Shown here in pieces: positions 32,748-43,662 of a stretch of DNA of 64,000 nt. Each line of letters opens with the position of its first letter. The first letter of the stretch is position 1. Source of the DNA: Hyphomicrobiales bacterium (GTDB taxonomy: Bacteria; Pseudomonadota; Alphaproteobacteria; Rhizobiales; JAJFHB01); NCBI GenBank assembly GCA_021775755.1, contig JAJFHE010000015.1, positions 1 to 64,000 of the forward strand. Reading direction: 5' to 3'. A model generated the notes under the pieces. It was not told where the DNA came from and made no database searches. It saw only the letters and a list, made by a program, of their open reading frames with translations. The translations under genes were made by a program, and so were the position numbers.

Positions 32748-34388
32748 TTAAGAGGCATCTTGGGGTTCAGCGGCCGCCGTATCGGCTTCTTCGTTCTCGC
32801 CGTCTACATCTTCGACAGGCGGATTGAGATCTTCTTCGGTGATCCAGCCGGCATGCAGTCGCGCGGCCATGATCATGGCTTCGGCCTGCGCCGCATCGAT
32901 GCCAAGTCCGTCAAGGAACCCCGCCTGACGCACCGCTTCGCCGTCGACCCGCTCGGTCCAGCCAGTGAGGTCATCGGTGGCGCAGCCAGCGAGGTCTTCA
33001 ATTGATTTCACATCGTTCTCGCCGAATGCCACCAGCATCGCCATGGTGACGCCGGCCACTTCCGTCAGTTCATCGGCGACACCGAGCTCACGGCGCTTTT
33101 CATCGAGCTCGGCATTGACGCGATCAAGATACTCCTGCGCACGTGTCTGCAGTTCCTGAGCCATGTCTTCATCGAAGGCATCGATATCGGCGATTTCGTC
33201 GAGAACCACGTAGGCCACTTCGTCAATGGAACTGAAGCCCTCAGAAGCCAGAAGCTGGGCGATTGTCTCGTCCACATCGAGGGCTTCCTGGAACAGTTCG
33301 CTGCGCAGCTGAAATTCCGCCTGACGGCGTTCCGATTCCTGCGCTTCGGTCATAATGTCTATGTCCCAGCCGGTAAGCTGAGAGGCGAGGCGGACATTCT
33401 GGCCACGCCGCCCGATCGCCTGGCTGAGCTGTTCATCGGGGACAACGACCTCAATACGTTTGGCGTCTTCGTCGAGCACAACCTTCGCGACTTCGGCGGG
33501 CGCCAGTCCGTTGACGATGAATGTCGCAGCATCCGGCGACCACTGGATGATATCGATCTTCTCGCCCTGAAGCTCGCCGACGACAGCCTGAACGCGGCTG
33601 CCGCGCATGCCTACGCAGGCACCGACCGGATCGATGGAGCTGTCTTTCGACAACACCGCGATCTTGGCGCGGCTGCCCGGGTCACGCGCAACCGACACGA
33701 TCTCGATGACGCCGTCGTATATTTCCGGCACTTCCTGAGCGAACAGTTTTGCCATGAAGGCCGGCGCCGTGCGCGACAGAAAGATCTGCGGGCCGCGCTG
33801 CTCGCGGCGCACATCATTGATATAGGCACGCACCCTGTCGCCGGGGCGGAAGGTCTCGCGCGGCAGACAGTCGTCGCGCTTGACGATCGCTTCGCCACGA
33901 CCAAGGTCGACAATCACATTACCGTACTCGACGCGCTTGACGACACCGTTGACGATTTCGCCGACGCGATCCCTGTATTCCTCGTGCTGGCGTTCGCGCT
34001 CCGCATCGCGGACCTTCTGCACGATGACCTGTTTGGCATTCTGCGCGGCGATGCGGCCAAAGTCGACCGGCGGCAGGGGCTCTGCAATAAAGTCACCGGA
34101 GCTGGCGGCCGGATTGCGGCGCTTGGCTTCGTCGAGGCCGATCTGGGTTGCTTCGTTTTCGATCTCTTCGACAACCTCGAGCAGGCGCGCAAGGCGGATC
34201 TCTCCGGTCTTGGTGTCGATTTCCGCCTTGATCTCGTTCTCGCTGCCGTAACGCGACCGCGCGGCGCGCTGGATTGCGTCTTCCATGGCCGCAATCACAA
34301 CACCTTTGTCGATCGACTTTTCACGTGCCACCGCATCCGCGATCTGAAGCAGTTCCAACCGGTTCGCACTGACCGCTTGCTCTACCAT
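32748..34388 (-). CDS. nusA: Transcription termination/antitermination protein NusA
   Basis: A protein of 546 residues. The N-terminal RNA polymerase-binding domain begins [20 protein letters not shown]. An S1 domain (about 135-200) leads to two KH domains with [18 protein letters not shown] and [18 protein letters not shown]. The C-terminal half has two helix-hairpin-helix-like acidic repeats and an acidic tail. It controls pausing, intrinsic termination and antitermination with Nus factors. It follows rimP by 25 bases and precedes ylxR. Confidence 0.97.
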   Translation of the reverse strand: MVEQAVSANRLELLQIADAVAREKSIDKGVVIAAMEDAIQRAARSRYGSENEIKAEIDTKTGEIRLARLLEVVEEIENEATQIGLDEAKRRNPAASSGDFIAEPLPPVDFGRIAAQNAKQVIVQKVRDAERERQHEEYRDRVGEIVNGVVKRVEYGNVIVDLGRGEAIVKRDDCLPRETFRPGDRVRAYINDVRREQRGPQIFLSRTAPAFMAKLFAQEVPEIYDGVIEIVSVARDPGSRAKIAVLSKDSSIDPVGACVGMRGSRVQAVVGELQGEKIDIIQWSPDAATFIVNGLAPAEVAKVVLDEDAKRIEVVVPDEQLSQAIGRRGQNVRLASQLTGWDIDIMTEAQESERRQAEFQLRSELFQEALDVDETIAQLLASEGFSSIDEVAYVVLDEIADIDAFDEDMAQELQTRAQEYLDRVNAELDEKRRELGVADELTEVAGVTMAMLVAFGENDVKSIEDLAGCATDDLTGWTERVDGEAVRQAGFLDGLGIDAAQAEAMIMAARLHAGWITEEDLNPPVEDVDGENEEADTAAAEPQDAS

Positions 34389-34413
34389 TAACGTTCTCCA
34401 GGTCTTTTAGACT

Positions 34414-34989
34414 TCAATCTTCTGTTTCATTGGCGGCGGTATCGGCCGCCGAATTCTGCGCCGCCGAGAGCGCGACAAGTTCATCGTTCATGACGAGACG
34501 CGCTTCCGCGATTCCGTCAAAGGCGAGGCCTATCAACATCGGTTCCCCGTCGCCTTCAGCGTCCACAAAGAGCCGCACCTCGCCATCGGCAAACCCTTCC
34601 AGCACACCGCGGAACCTGCGTTGGCCGTCAATCAGCTCCGCCATCTCGACTTTGGCAGCAAGCCCCGCCCAGCGTTCAAAATCGCTCGGCCGCACCAGCG
34701 GACGCGCCAGACCCGGCGACGATACCTCAAGCTGGTAACGCCCCGGCACCGCGTCTTCGACGTCCAACAACGGCGATACAGCCCGGCTGATGGCCTCGCA
34801 ATCGGCGATGCCGAACACACCGTCGGCCCGATCGCACATGATCTGCAGCGTTGTTCCGCCGTCACCCGTCAAACGCACCCGGACGAGCCGGCAGCCGAGA
34901 TCCTGTACCACAGGTTCAACCAGCTCAACGACGCGCCTTGCGACACCGGTTTCACGGCCGATCCGCGGTTCCGGCGATGCCTCGTCCAT
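34414..34989 (-). CDS. rimP: Ribosome maturation factor RimP
   Basis: A protein of 191 residues from the ATG at 34989, with GGAG upstream. The frame is open to 35094, but that part crosses the upstream terminator. The first domain contains VEPVVQDLGCRLVRVRL and the signature DCEAISRAVSPLLDVED and YQLEVSSPGLARPL. The C-terminal part is a small beta-barrel followed by an acidic, Ala-rich tail. It assists 30S assembly. It is the first gene of the rimP-to-pnp operon; the promoter must lie between the terminator at 35069 and the start. Confidence 0.95.
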   Translation of the reverse strand: MDEASPEPRIGRETGVARRVVELVEPVVQDLGCRLVRVRLTGDGGTTLQIMCDRADGVFGIADCEAISRAVSPLLDVEDAVPGRYQLEVSSPGLARPLVRPSDFERWAGLAAKVEMAELIDGQRRFRGVLEGFADGEVRLFVDAEGDGEPMLIGLAFDGIAEARLVMNDELVALSAAQNSAADTAANETED

Positions 34990-35068
34990 CTCTGAGCCAC
35001 TCCTGACAATGCGCGCGATCAGCGTCCTGAATCCTGCGCTACGATCACAGCATTGCCTGCCACATAAC

Positions 35069-35092
35069 AAAAAAGCGGACCCCGGGGGGTCC
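35069..35092 (-). terminator. Terminator of the metK-trmB unit
   Basis: A GGACCCC/GGGGTCC stem with a two-base loop is followed on the minus strand by GC and six T residues. It is a textbook intrinsic terminator and lies about 105 bases past the trmB stop and about 80 bases before rimP. Confidence 0.85.
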
Positions 35093-35197
35093 ACCCTCTA
35101 CTATAGTCCTGAAGCCTAGACTTCGGATTATGCGAGAATGTCTCTCAATCGGCGCCCATAATAGCGATTTGCCGTTACTTCGCAACAATAATCAAAA

Positions 35198-35896
35198 TCA
35201 CGGTTTACGCCTGAAACGCAGATAGGCCGGACGGCGGCCGGCGTCAAGGGCCTTGCGTTCATAACGTGTTGGCGGCCAGTCGCCGGCGCGTTCGCGCCAG
35301 TCGTCCGGCGCCTGTGCGCTCCACTCAAACGCGTCGTGCGCGCGCATGTGACTCAGTGTCCAGCGCACGTATCCGTCGATGTCGGAAGCAAACCTCAATT
35401 CACCGCCGGGAACGATCACACGGGCCAGCATGTCGAGATTTTCGCGGGTGATGAAACGACGTTTGTTGTGCCGGCGTTTCGGCCAGGGATCGGGAAACAG
35501 TATAAACACCCGGGCGATGCTTTGCGGTTTGAGGACGTCAAGAACGGCGCGCGCATCGTCATCGTAAATTCTGACATTGGCGAGCCCGCCATCTTCAATG
35601 GCGCACAATAGTTGCGCGACGCCATTGATAAAGGGCTCGCAACCGATAATGCCGATATCCTCATGTGCGCAAGCCTGCGCCGCCAGATGCTCGCCGCCGC
35701 CGAAGCCAACTTCGAGCCAGACCTGCGAAACAGCCGGTGCGAACAACGCGGCGGGATCAAGCTCTCCCGATTGCGGGAGGTCGATGCGGAGCTTCGGCAG
35801 AAGGTTTTCCACGAGTTCCGCCTGGCGCGCCCGCAGACGGTGCCCCTTGCGGCGACCGTAGAGAATACCGCGTCGGCGTTCTTGATGATCGGTCAT
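35198..35896 (-). CDS. trmB: tRNA (guanine(46)-N7)-methyltransferase
   Basis: A protein of 232 residues. The N-terminus has LYGRRKGHRLRARQ, then the SAM site WLEVGFGGGEHLAAQA. The family signature is FPDPWPKRRHNKRR, with the GGELRFASDIDGYVRW segment and TRYERKALDAGR near the C-terminus. It methylates G46 in the variable loop of tRNAs. It follows metK on the same strand with a 37-base gap and is followed by a strong terminator. Confidence 0.96.
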   Translation of the reverse strand: MTDHQERRRGILYGRRKGHRLRARQAELVENLLPKLRIDLPQSGELDPAALFAPAVSQVWLEVGFGGGEHLAAQACAHEDIGIIGCEPFINGVAQLLCAIEDGGLANVRIYDDDARAVLDVLKPQSIARVFILFPDPWPKRRHNKRRFITRENLDMLARVIVPGGELRFASDIDGYVRWTLSHMRAHDAFEWSAQAPDDWRERAGDWPPTRYERKALDAGRRPAYLRFRRKP

Positions 35897-35933
35897 CGCC
35901 TTGCGTGGAACAACTCCACGATGTGGTTCGCGT

Positions 35934-37103
35934 TCAGGTCAGAGCGGCGCGAATATTCTCTGCAAGATCGGTGCGTTCCCAGGAGAACCCGCCATCGTCA
36001 CTTACATCGCGGCCAAAGTGCCCATAAGCGGCGGTGCGCTCGTATATCGGCCGGCTGAGACCCAGATGCTCGCGAATTCCGCGCGGGCTGAGATCCATAA
36101 CCTCACCAAGCACGCTTTCGAGCCTGGTTTCCGCCACCGAGCCCGTGCCGGCCAGGTCGACATAGATCGACAACGGCTTGGACACTCCGATGGCATAGGA
36201 AAGCTGAATGGTGCAGCGATCGGCAAGTTCGGCTGCGACAACATTTTTCGCCAGATAACGCGCCGCGTAGGCTGCGGAGCGGTCCACCTTCGTGGGATCC
36301 TTGCCGGAGAACGCGCCGCCGCCATGCGGTGCCGCACCGCCATAGGTGTCGACAATGATCTTGCGGCCGGTAAGGCCGGCATCGCCATCAGGCCCGCCGA
36401 TAATGAACTGGCCCGTCGGGTTCACATAGAACTCGCCCTCGCCGCACATCCAGCCGTCGGGAAGGACATTTTCCACGAACGGGCGGACGATCTCCCTTAC
36501 TTCTTCCTGCGAGACATCCGCGGTGTGCTGCGTTGACACGACTACCGACATTGCCCGCACCGGTTTGCCGTCACGGTATTCGAGAGTGATCTGGCTCTTG
36601 GAATCGGGACCAAGACCGGGCGAACGGCCGGCGTGGCGCGCTTCCGCCATATCGCGCAGGATCTGGTGCGAAAAGTGAATCGGAGCCGGCATGAGCGCTT
36701 CGGTTTCGCGGCATGCATAGCCGAACATTATGCCCTGGTCGCCGGCACCTTCATCCTTGTTTCCCGCGGCATCAACGCCCATGGCGATATCCGCGGACTG
36801 GCTGTGCACATACACACTGACATCAGCCTTTTCCCAATGAAAACCGTCCTGCTCATAGCCAATCTCACGGACGCAACGCCGCGCTGCATCTTCCATGCGC
36901 TGCGCCGTAACCGATTCAGGCCCGCGCACTTCACCGGCCAGTATAATACGGTTTGTTGTCGTGAGCGTTTCCACGGCAACACGCGAATGCGGGTCTTCGT
37001 TGAGAAACAAATCAACGACGGAATCAGAAATCCGGTCGCATACCTTGTCGGGGTGCCCCTCCGACACGGACTCGCTTGTAAACAGGAAGTGATCTGTTCT
37101 CAC
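35934..37103 (-). CDS. metK: S-adenosylmethionine synthase
   Basis: A protein of 389 residues from a GTG at 37103. This start is chosen because AAGGAG lies 10 bases before it and the protein then begins [19 protein letters not shown], at the family position; the frame is open to 37148. The catalytic loops are [24 protein letters not shown] and [19 protein letters not shown]. It makes SAM from methionine and ATP. I could not match the 160-base upstream region to a SAM riboswitch class. trmB follows it. Confidence 0.97.
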   Translation of the reverse strand: MRTDHFLFTSESVSEGHPDKVCDRISDSVVDLFLNEDPHSRVAVETLTTTNRIILAGEVRGPESVTAQRMEDAARRCVREIGYEQDGFHWEKADVSVYVHSQSADIAMGVDAAGNKDEGAGDQGIMFGYACRETEALMPAPIHFSHQILRDMAEARHAGRSPGLGPDSKSQITLEYRDGKPVRAMSVVVSTQHTADVSQEEVREIVRPFVENVLPDGWMCGEGEFYVNPTGQFIIGGPDGDAGLTGRKIIVDTYGGAAPHGGGAFSGKDPTKVDRSAAYAARYLAKNVVAAELADRCTIQLSYAIGVSKPLSIYVDLAGTGSVAETRLESVLGEVMDLSPRGIREHLGLSRPIYERTAAYGHFGRDVSDDGGFSWERTDLAENIRAALT

Positions 37104-37263
37104 GGTCGCCAATCTCCTTGAACACGCGGTCCCCCGCGCCACCTGCATTCAGGCGGGCCAAAACGGCGCCCTTTCTGGCAAGTAATCATCGGGGGGTCAA
37201 GACAGAGCTTCGATCAGAAGCGCTGTCCGTGTTGAAACCGCGTGTGAGGGTGGGGCAGACGGC

Positions 37264-37689
37264 TTAGCTTTCGCCGTCTTCCTGTCCGGCGACCGCCTTG
37301 ACGAGTTCGACGACTTTACGGCGCACGCCCGGACTAGAGATCTCTGCAAACGCCTTGTTAAGTTGCAGCCCTTCGGAGCTGTTGATGAAGTCCATGATGA
37401 GGGTTTCCTGAGAGGATTCAGCAAACCCGGTCGCACCGGCGAATTCGCCTTTTGCGTGTTCGGGCAGATCATCAAAAAAGAACTGCACGGGCACACCAAG
37501 AATCTGAGCCATTTGATACAGCCGGCTTGCGCTGACGCGATTTGAACCTTTTTCGTATTTCTGGACCTGTTGAAACGTCAGGCCCAACCGCTCTCCGAGC
37601 CGCTCCTGACTGAGGCCAACCAGCATGCGACGCATGCGAACTCGGCTACCGACGTGAATATCAATAGGATTAGGATTCTTCGTGACCAT
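37264..37689 (-). CDS. XRE-family helix-turn-helix regulator (PhrR-like)
   Basis: A protein of 141 residues from the ATG at 37689. The HTH is at about 12-66: HVGSRVRMRRMLVGLSQERL, then GLTFQQVQKYEKGSNRVSAS. A short linker leads to a C-terminal helical part of about 70 residues without a recognised domain, ending acidic. The position next to lnt matches phrR beside actA in Sinorhizobium, where the gene is acid-induced and lnt is needed for acid tolerance. Function here is inferred from that context. Two inverted repeats lie upstream, so it may control itself. Confidence 0.85.
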   Translation of the reverse strand: MVTKNPNPIDIHVGSRVRMRRMLVGLSQERLGERLGLTFQQVQKYEKGSNRVSASRLYQMAQILGVPVQFFFDDLPEHAKGEFAGATGFAESSQETLIMDFINSSEGLQLNKAFAEISSPGVRRKVVELVKAVAGQEDGES

Positions 37690-37770
37690 ATAAGCGCCCT
37701 CAAAGTGAACGCCCCCGGACCCGCGGCGCCTGTGCATCTAGTACATCTGTAACGTCGAGGTCTAATTTCT

Positions 37771-37785
37771 TGTAGCAGTTCTACA
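37771..37785. promoter_or_regulatory. Inverted repeat upstream of the XRE regulator gene
   Basis: TGTAG-CAGTT-CTACA is a 5-5-5 inverted repeat, about 80 bases upstream of the regulator start. Its size fits an HTH-dimer operator. Confidence 0.35.
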
Positions 37786-37807
37786 TACGGGGTCAAGCAC
37801 AGGAAAC

Positions 37808-37826
37808 CACAAATAGATCGTTTGTG
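37808..37826. promoter_or_regulatory. Second inverted repeat upstream of the XRE regulator gene
   Basis: CACAAA-TAGATCG-TTTGTG is a perfect 6-7-6 inverted repeat, a few bases beyond the lnt stop. It is followed by a related half site (ATTTGTAC). It may be an operator or part of an RNA hairpin. Confidence 0.35.
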
Positions 37827-37836
37827 CAAAAAATTA

Positions 37837-39483
37837 TCATTTGTACGATTCCGCCATTTTCTTGGGTGTATCATCACGGTTTCGCTCAATCAGCATTCCC
37901 ACACCACTCAAAATCAGCCCGAAAAGCAGCAACGCTGGCAAAATGGCGTGACCCCACATGGCATAAACGGTTAGCGGAGCGGGTTCGGGCAGTCGGGCAT
38001 CAATCACGCCGCGTGTACCGAAATCGAGAGATCTGAGAATGCGCCCCTTGCTATCGATGACCGCAGAAATTCCGGTATTTGCAGCGCGAATGACGGGCAG
38101 GCCTTCTTCGATGGCGCGGAATCGTGCCTGTTGAAAATGCTGAAACGGCCCAATGCTGCCGCCGAACCAGGCGTCATTCGTAACATTGAGGATCCAGTCA
38201 GGCCGATTGCCGGGCTCGGTGACGGCTCCGGGAAACGCGATCTCATAGCAAATCAGCGGCGAAAACGCCGGCAGGCCGGTAACGCTGAGCGTCACGGGCC
38301 CAGCGCCTGCGGTAAAACTCGCCGGCACGGTTACGAGGCGGCGGAAGCCAAATCGCGATAGCACTTTTTCAAACGGCAGGTACTCGCCGTAAGGCACGAG
38401 ATGAAACTTGTCGTAGCGGTGGGTCACGTCGCCATCGCCATTTATGGCAAGTACACTGTTGAAAACCTCAACCTCTCCACCTGACGAAGCAGACCGCCGC
38501 AGGCCTCCGGTGAGCAATGTCACGCGGTCAGGCACCAGAGCCGCTATGGCCGCAAGCGCGTTTGGTGTTTCTTCGACAAAAAACGGCAATGCGCTTTCCG
38601 GCCACACAACCACATCGATATCGGAGATGCCTGAATATTCCGGCGACGTCGCGGTATCTGAAAGATCGAGATAGTTCGCGAATATGTCACTGCGAAGCGC
38701 CGGGTTCCACTTGTCGCGCTGATCGATGTTCGGCTGAACGATGCGCACATGCGGTGCTGTTTCGTTTGCGCCGCGCGGCTCACCCAGCATCTGCTGCCCC
38801 GCCGTCCATGCCATAACGAGCAACCCCAGCATGAGCCCAAGCGCCAGCCACGGCGCCGGCAGTGCCCGTTTTCGGCCACCGCCGTCATCAGCGAAAGCCG
38901 CCGGCAGGGCGGCAATGAACATAACGAAAAATGTCAGCCCGAAAACACCCGTCACGGATGCAAGCTGAGAAATCTCCAGCGAGGGTGCGGCCGCATATCC
39001 AGGCGTATTCCAGGGAAATCCCGTCAGTACCGTTCCGCGCGCCCATTCCGCGGCTGTTATCAACGCCGCAAAGCCCGCAAACCGTGCGATGCCGGAAGAC
39101 CACACCAGCATGGCAAGGCCGCATGCCAGCGCCCAGAACAGCGCCAGTCCGAGCGGCAGAGCCGTCATAATCACCGGCATCATCCAGGCGAAGGTTTCGG
39201 CTTCGACAAAGAACGCCGCGCCGATCCAGTGCAGGCCGGCGAGAAAGTAGCCGAAGCCAAAACACAGACCCACGACCCCACCCGAACGCAGGGCGTGCCA
39301 CGGCGATCGCGCCTGTGCGTGAACACCGTCGAGAAGCCAGATAAGCACCGGAACGGTGAAAAGGAGCACCGGAACAAGATGCACAGGCGCCATCGCAAGC
39401 GCTGACGCCGCACCGATGCACAGCGCAAGCAGCGCCCGGCGCCACCCCCAAAGGGCTATCAATCTAAGCGCGAGATAGCGCAT
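37837..39483 (-). CDS. lnt: Apolipoprotein N-acyltransferase
   Basis: A protein of 548 residues. About six or seven membrane segments occupy the N-terminal 210 residues. The nitrilase-like periplasmic domain has the catalytic triad: Glu in VVVWPESALPFF, Lys in DKFHLVPYGEYLPF and Cys in SPLICYEIAFPG. A last membrane segment lies at the C-terminus. It adds the third acyl chain to lipoproteins in the inner membrane. It is a known acid-tolerance locus in Sinorhizobium (actA). It lies between corC and the XRE gene, as in other Rhizobiales. Confidence 0.96.
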   Translation of the reverse strand: MRYLALRLIALWGWRRALLALCIGAASALAMAPVHLVPVLLFTVPVLIWLLDGVHAQARSPWHALRSGGVVGLCFGFGYFLAGLHWIGAAFFVEAETFAWMMPVIMTALPLGLALFWALACGLAMLVWSSGIARFAGFAALITAAEWARGTVLTGFPWNTPGYAAAPSLEISQLASVTGVFGLTFFVMFIAALPAAFADDGGGRKRALPAPWLALGLMLGLLVMAWTAGQQMLGEPRGANETAPHVRIVQPNIDQRDKWNPALRSDIFANYLDLSDTATSPEYSGISDIDVVVWPESALPFFVEETPNALAAIAALVPDRVTLLTGGLRRSASSGGEVEVFNSVLAINGDGDVTHRYDKFHLVPYGEYLPFEKVLSRFGFRRLVTVPASFTAGAGPVTLSVTGLPAFSPLICYEIAFPGAVTEPGNRPDWILNVTNDAWFGGSIGPFQHFQQARFRAIEEGLPVIRAANTGISAVIDSKGRILRSLDFGTRGVIDARLPEPAPLTVYAMWGHAILPALLLFGLILSGVGMLIERNRDDTPKKMAESYK

Positions 39484-39607
39484 GGCCGAGATTTCGTTGA
39501 AGGACCGACAGGTTGATCATGGCGAATCAGCCGCGATCATACATGCTTCTCCGGTTCGGTGATACTTAACGCGCGGGTTCGGCCGGCACCTCGATTGCGA
39601 GGCGAGC

Positions 39608-40651
39608 CTATTCTCCGGCGCCCGTGCCACCGGTGGGCGTGCCATCGGTGCGCGTATGCACTTTCAGTTTGCGAATACGTCGTGGATCGGCATCAACGAT
39701 CTCAAACTCAATTCCGCTTTCGTGTTTAACCAGCTCGCCGCGGGCGGGCACCCGGCCGACGAGCGAAAACACCAGTCCGCCGAGCGTATCCGCGTCGTCT
39801 TCATCGTCTTCGGCCTGGAACGGGATACCGAGAAGTCCTTCAAGATCCTCAATCGGCGCACGTGCATCGACCACATAAACACCGTTGCCGGCGTCCGTGA
39901 ACTGCGCCTTGTCCTCTTCATCGTGTTCGTCGACAATCTCGCCGACGATTTCCTCCACCAGATCCTCGATTGAAACCAGGCCATCCGTGCCGCCGTACTC
40001 ATCGACAACGATGCCCATGTGAATGCGGGTTGCCTGCATTTTGACGAGAAGGTCGCTGGCCGGCATCGACGGCGGCACAAACAATACCGGGCGCATGAGA
40101 TTGACGGCTTTGAGGGTCCGCTCCGTGGCGACCTTCTGCAGCGAGAGCTTCTGTGCGGGTTTACGAGCGGCGTCGGTCTTGGGCTTGGTGCCGTTACGCG
40201 GCGCGCGTTTGCCGGAGGCCGCCTTGACCATCCATTGCACCAGATCCTTGACGTGAACCATGCCGATCGGATCGTCGAGCGTCTCACGATAGACCGGCAG
40301 GCGGGAGTGGCCGGCGCCGGAGAATATTTTCAACAGCTCCGCAATCTCGATGTTTTCGTCGACCGCGACGATATCGGCGCGCGGCACCATGACGTCGTCC
40401 ACCCGCACACCGCCGAACTCAAGCAAGTTCATAAGCATTGAGCGCTCTTCGGGAGAGAACTCGGTTCTTCCTGCCTGGTGCTCGATCACATCGCCGAGGC
40501 TTTCGCGCAGACTGGCGTCCTCTTTTGCGCCGAACAATGCGCGCAACCGTGCCAGCACGCCGGGCGGACGGCGCAATTCGGCTGATTTCGGCGGTGACTT
40601 CGAGGAGTCTTGAGGACCGAAGTCCGGACTGTCAGATGGGGTATCGACCAT
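39608..40651 (-). CDS. CBS-domain protein of the CorC/HlyC (TlyC) family
   Basis: A protein of 347 residues with no membrane segment (no DUF21), so it is the short, cytosolic CorC type. A tandem CBS pair spans about 75-245: [16 protein letters not shown] in the first and [20 protein letters not shown] in the second. The C-terminal CorC_HlyC domain follows. Members are linked to Mg/Co efflux or to haemolysin-like activity, but the biochemical function remains poorly defined. In E. coli corC is also next to ybeY, with lnt following. Here corC is 124 bases upstream of lnt on the same strand and about 90 bases downstream of ybeY. Confidence 0.9.
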   Translation of the reverse strand: MVDTPSDSPDFGPQDSSKSPPKSAELRRPPGVLARLRALFGAKEDASLRESLGDVIEHQAGRTEFSPEERSMLMNLLEFGGVRVDDVMVPRADIVAVDENIEIAELLKIFSGAGHSRLPVYRETLDDPIGMVHVKDLVQWMVKAASGKRAPRNGTKPKTDAARKPAQKLSLQKVATERTLKAVNLMRPVLFVPPSMPASDLLVKMQATRIHMGIVVDEYGGTDGLVSIEDLVEEIVGEIVDEHDEEDKAQFTDAGNGVYVVDARAPIEDLEGLLGIPFQAEDDEDDADTLGGLVFSLVGRVPARGELVKHESGIEFEIVDADPRRIRKLKVHTRTDGTPTGGTGAGE

Positions 40652-40742
40652 TTACTCAGATATCAGGTTGCGGCCCGATTTATCGCAGAGAGCCGCATCA
40701 GCCTTTTCACATTAGCAGATTAACAGAAATCTTCATCCCGTT

Positions 40743-41222
40743 TCATTCATATGGGTCCGGAATGGCCATTCGTTCAAGCGCGGCACGTTCCAGGTTTTCC
40801 ATTTCCCTCGCCTGCGCGTCATCCTCGTGATCATAGCCCAGGCAATGCAGGAAACCGTGCACAACAAGATGGCACAAATGGTTTTCGAAAGTCTTTCCCT
40901 GTTCAAGGGCTTCTCTGACAATGGTTTCATAGGCGAGAACGATGTCCCCGATGAACGTCGCTTGCCCTTCAGTGTGAACATCGGGCATGCCGCCTTCGCA
41001 CGCTGCAAACGACAGCACGTTGGTCGATCCCGCCTTGCCCCTGTATGTCTCGTTGAGCCGCGCAATCTGATCATCGCCCGTCAACGCCACAGAAACCTCG
41101 GTGTTTTCGTCCGCATGGCGGTCAAGTACCGCGGCGGCGGCAGCGATCGCATCGCGCACAAGCGCTTCCGTGGTCGTATGTGCGGTCCAGCTGTCGTCCT
41201 GCAGGGAGATGTCTACGATCAT
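40743..41222 (-). CDS. ybeY: Endoribonuclease YbeY (16S rRNA maturation)
   Basis: A protein of 159 residues. The zinc-binding signature is HGFLHCLGYDH, with three His residues, preceded by GDIVLAYETIVREALEQGK. It processes the 16S 3' end and helps rRNA quality control. It begins 8 bases downstream of phoH, so the two are co-translated or at least co-transcribed; the phoH-ybeY-corC-lnt order is widely conserved in Proteobacteria. Confidence 0.96.
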   Translation of the reverse strand: MIVDISLQDDSWTAHTTTEALVRDAIAAAAAVLDRHADENTEVSVALTGDDQIARLNETYRGKAGSTNVLSFAACEGGMPDVHTEGQATFIGDIVLAYETIVREALEQGKTFENHLCHLVVHGFLHCLGYDHEDDAQAREMENLERAALERMAIPDPYE

Positions 41223-41230
41223 CGCAGGCG

Positions 41231-42253
41231 TTACGATGGCTCGCCCGGTTTCTGCCGGCGGCTCGCCTGAGCGTCGTAGGCCCCGACTATCCGCGCGACA
41301 AGCGGATGGCGCACCACATCGGCCCTGGTGAACGCCACATGGCCTACCTCGCCGATATCGTCGAGCAGGCCGAGGGCATCGGCAAGTCCTGATTTCTGGC
41401 CGGCAGGCAGATCAACCTGGCTTGGATCTCCGGTCACCACCATACGGCTGCCCTCGCCAAAGCGGGTGAGAAACATCTTCATCTGCATCGGCGTGCAGTT
41501 CTGCGCTTCATCAAGAATTATGAAGGCGTGGTTGAGGCTGCGGCCGCGCATGAAGGCGAGCGGCGCAATTTCGATGGTGTCGTCGTCAAGACCGCGCACA
41601 ACCCGGTTTGTCGGCAGAACGTCGTAAAGCGCGTCATAGAGCGGGCGCAGATAAGGATCGACCTTCTCGCGCATGTCGCCGGGAAGGAAACCGAGGCGCT
41701 CGCCCGCTTCGACGGCCGGGCGCGACAGGATAATGCGATCGACGAAGCCGTTGCTCAGCGCCGCCGCTGCCGCGGCGACAGCAATGTAAGTCTTTCCGGT
41801 GCCCGCCGGACCGGTGGCAAACACCAGTTCGTGAGTGGCAAGCGCGGAAATGTAGTCGCCCTGGGAAGGAGACCGGGCAGATATCACACGCCTTGGCGTT
41901 TTGATGTGGACAGCACTTTCCGCGCTATCATCCGTTACTTCGGAAACGGCTGCGCCAACCATGCGGATTGCTCCTTCAACTTCGCCCGAGCCCACTTCCA
42001 GCCCCTGCTGCAGGCGCTCATAAAGACTGTCCAGAACTTTGCGCGCACGCGTGCAGTCGGCACTGTCGCCGTGCAGCGAGAGATGATTGCCACGCGGTGT
42101 GAGCTCGACATCGAGCCGGTCTTCGATAATGGCGAGGTGCTGATCGTGCTCGCCAAACAGCGCGGCAAGCAGCCGGTTGTCATCGAAACTCACAGTGGAC
42201 GTGTGTCCGGAATTGTCGCTGCGGCCCGCCCGTGTCGGCGCGGCGGACTTCAA
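41231..42253 (-). CDS. phoH: PhoH-like ATPase
   Basis: A protein of 340 residues. A start at TTG 42253 overlaps the miaB stop (TTGA), which suggests translational coupling; no better ATG occurs upstream of the conserved [20 protein letters not shown]. The ATPase has [18 protein letters not shown] (Walker A) and [13 protein letters not shown] (Walker B), followed by [14 protein letters not shown]. It is a cytoplasmic P-loop ATPase, thought to work with YbeY in RNA metabolism. The exact start is the main uncertainty. Confidence 0.94.
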   Translation of the reverse strand: MKSAAPTRAGRSDNSGHTSTVSFDDNRLLAALFGEHDQHLAIIEDRLDVELTPRGNHLSLHGDSADCTRARKVLDSLYERLQQGLEVGSGEVEGAIRMVGAAVSEVTDDSAESAVHIKTPRRVISARSPSQGDYISALATHELVFATGPAGTGKTYIAVAAAAAALSNGFVDRIILSRPAVEAGERLGFLPGDMREKVDPYLRPLYDALYDVLPTNRVVRGLDDDTIEIAPLAFMRGRSLNHAFIILDEAQNCTPMQMKMFLTRFGEGSRMVVTGDPSQVDLPAGQKSGLADALGLLDDIGEVGHVAFTRADVVRHPLVARIVGAYDAQASRRQKPGEPS

Positions 42254-43662
42254 AGTATCACCTCAGCTGGCGTCAAAGGCCTGTTCCCTGCCTGTTTCGC
42301 GTTGTTCTCCACGCACGGCTCCGCCGACAAACTGTTGGCAGTTGCGCCGGTAATCTCAACCTCGACTATATCGCCAATCCGCGACGATCCCGCAATAATA
42401 TGTACAGCCTGCAGATAGGGTGAGCGGCCTACAAGCTGGCCGGAGCGTTTGCCCGGCCTTTCAAGCAACACGGAGAGGCGTCTGCCGATGCACTTGCGGT
42501 TGAAGGCTGTCTGCTGCGCTGTCAATTCAGACTGCAACGCCGCAAGACGCTCCGATTTCACATGCTCCTCGACCTGTGTGTCACGCTCCGCGGCCGGCGT
42601 GCCGGGGCGGGGACTGTATTTGAACGAATAGGCCTGCGCGTAATCGATATCCCGCACGATTTCCAGGGTTGCGTGGAAGTCGCCGTCGGTTTCTCCGGGA
42701 AACCCGACGATGAAGTCGGACGACAAGGCGATGTCGGGGCGGACATGGCGAATCCGCTCGACGATGCGCCGGTAATCGCTGCCTGAGTGTTTGCGATTCA
42801 TGGCCTTGAGGATACGGTCCGATCCCGACTGCACCGGCAGATGCAGGTAAGGCATCAGTTTGGGATTGTTGCCATGCGCGGCAATGAGCGCATCGTCCAT
42901 GTCGCGAGGGTGGCTCGTCGTGTAACGGATGCGCTCGATGCCATCGATTCTGGACAGCGCACCAATGAGCCCGCCAAGCGAGGAGGGACGCCCGTCCGGC
43001 CCCTCGCCGTGATAGGCGTTGACGTTCTGGCCAAGAAGCGTGACTTCGCGCACACCGGCTTCGGCAAGGTTGCGTGCCTCTGAAACAATGCGCCCGACGG
43101 GGCGCGAAAACTCCGCACCGCGCGTATAGGGCACGACACAGAAGGTGCAGAACTTGTCGCAGCCTTCCTGCACTGTGAGAAACGCGGTCGGCCCTCGGGT
43201 GGCAAGCTGTGCCCGCGAGGGCTGCCGCAGCCTGGAGAATTTGTCCTCGGCGGGAAAGTCCGTATCGACGAGGCCTGCCTCGCCGTTCTCAATGCGCAAC
43301 ACAAAATCCGGCAGGCGATGATAGGTCTGCGGTCCGAAGACGAGGTCGACAACAGGTGCGCGACGCACCATTTCCTCGCCCTCCGCCTGTGCCACACAGC
43401 CTGCAACGGCGACGATCGTGCGCTGGCCACGTTCTGCCCGGCGCTGTTTCAGGAGACGAATGCGCCCAAGCTCGGAATAGACTTTTTCCGCCGCTTTTTC
43501 GCGGATGTGACAAGTGTTCAAAATGATGACATCGGCATCGTCGGCCGACGCCGCCGCGTCATAGCCCAGGGGCTCCAGCGCATCGGCCATGCGCTCGCTG
43601 TCGTAAACGTTCATCTGACAGCCATAGGTCTTTATGAACAGGCTTTTTGAACCTTCGGTCAT
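42250..43662 (-). CDS. miaB: tRNA-2-methylthio-N6-dimethylallyladenosine synthase
   Basis: A protein of 470 residues. The N-terminal UPF0004 domain has [19 protein letters not shown] with cluster Cys residues. The radical SAM core has [15 protein letters not shown] (CxxxCxxC). A C-terminal TRAM domain (about 375-440) completes the enzyme. It carries two Fe-S clusters and adds the methylthio group to i6A37 in tRNAs. It overlaps phoH by 4 bases. Confidence 0.97.
   Translation of the reverse strand: MTEGSKSLFIKTYGCQMNVYDSERMADALEPLGYDAAASADDADVIILNTCHIREKAAEKVYSELGRIRLLKQRRAERGQRTIVAVAGCVAQAEGEEMVRRAPVVDLVFGPQTYHRLPDFVLRIENGEAGLVDTDFPAEDKFSRLRQPSRAQLATRGPTAFLTVQEGCDKFCTFCVVPYTRGAEFSRPVGRIVSEARNLAEAGVREVTLLGQNVNAYHGEGPDGRPSSLGGLIGALSRIDGIERIRYTTSHPRDMDDALIAAHGNNPKLMPYLHLPVQSGSDRILKAMNRKHSGSDYRRIVERIRHVRPDIALSSDFIVGFPGETDGDFHATLEIVRDIDYAQAYSFKYSPRPGTPAAERDTQVEEHVKSERLAALQSELTAQQTAFNRKCIGRRLSVLLERPGKRSGQLVGRSPYLQAVHIIAGSSRIGDIVEVEITGATANSLSAEPCVENNAKQAGNRPLTPAEVIL

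Noticed and set aside
35097..35197. tRNA or small RNA between rimP and trmB
   Set aside because: Only a tiny GAAG/CTTC stem is visible; no cloverleaf could be drawn.
37104..37263. SAM riboswitch upstream of metK
   Set aside because: Looked for SAM-II-like pseudoknot elements and found no match to the conserved core; the region stays unassigned.
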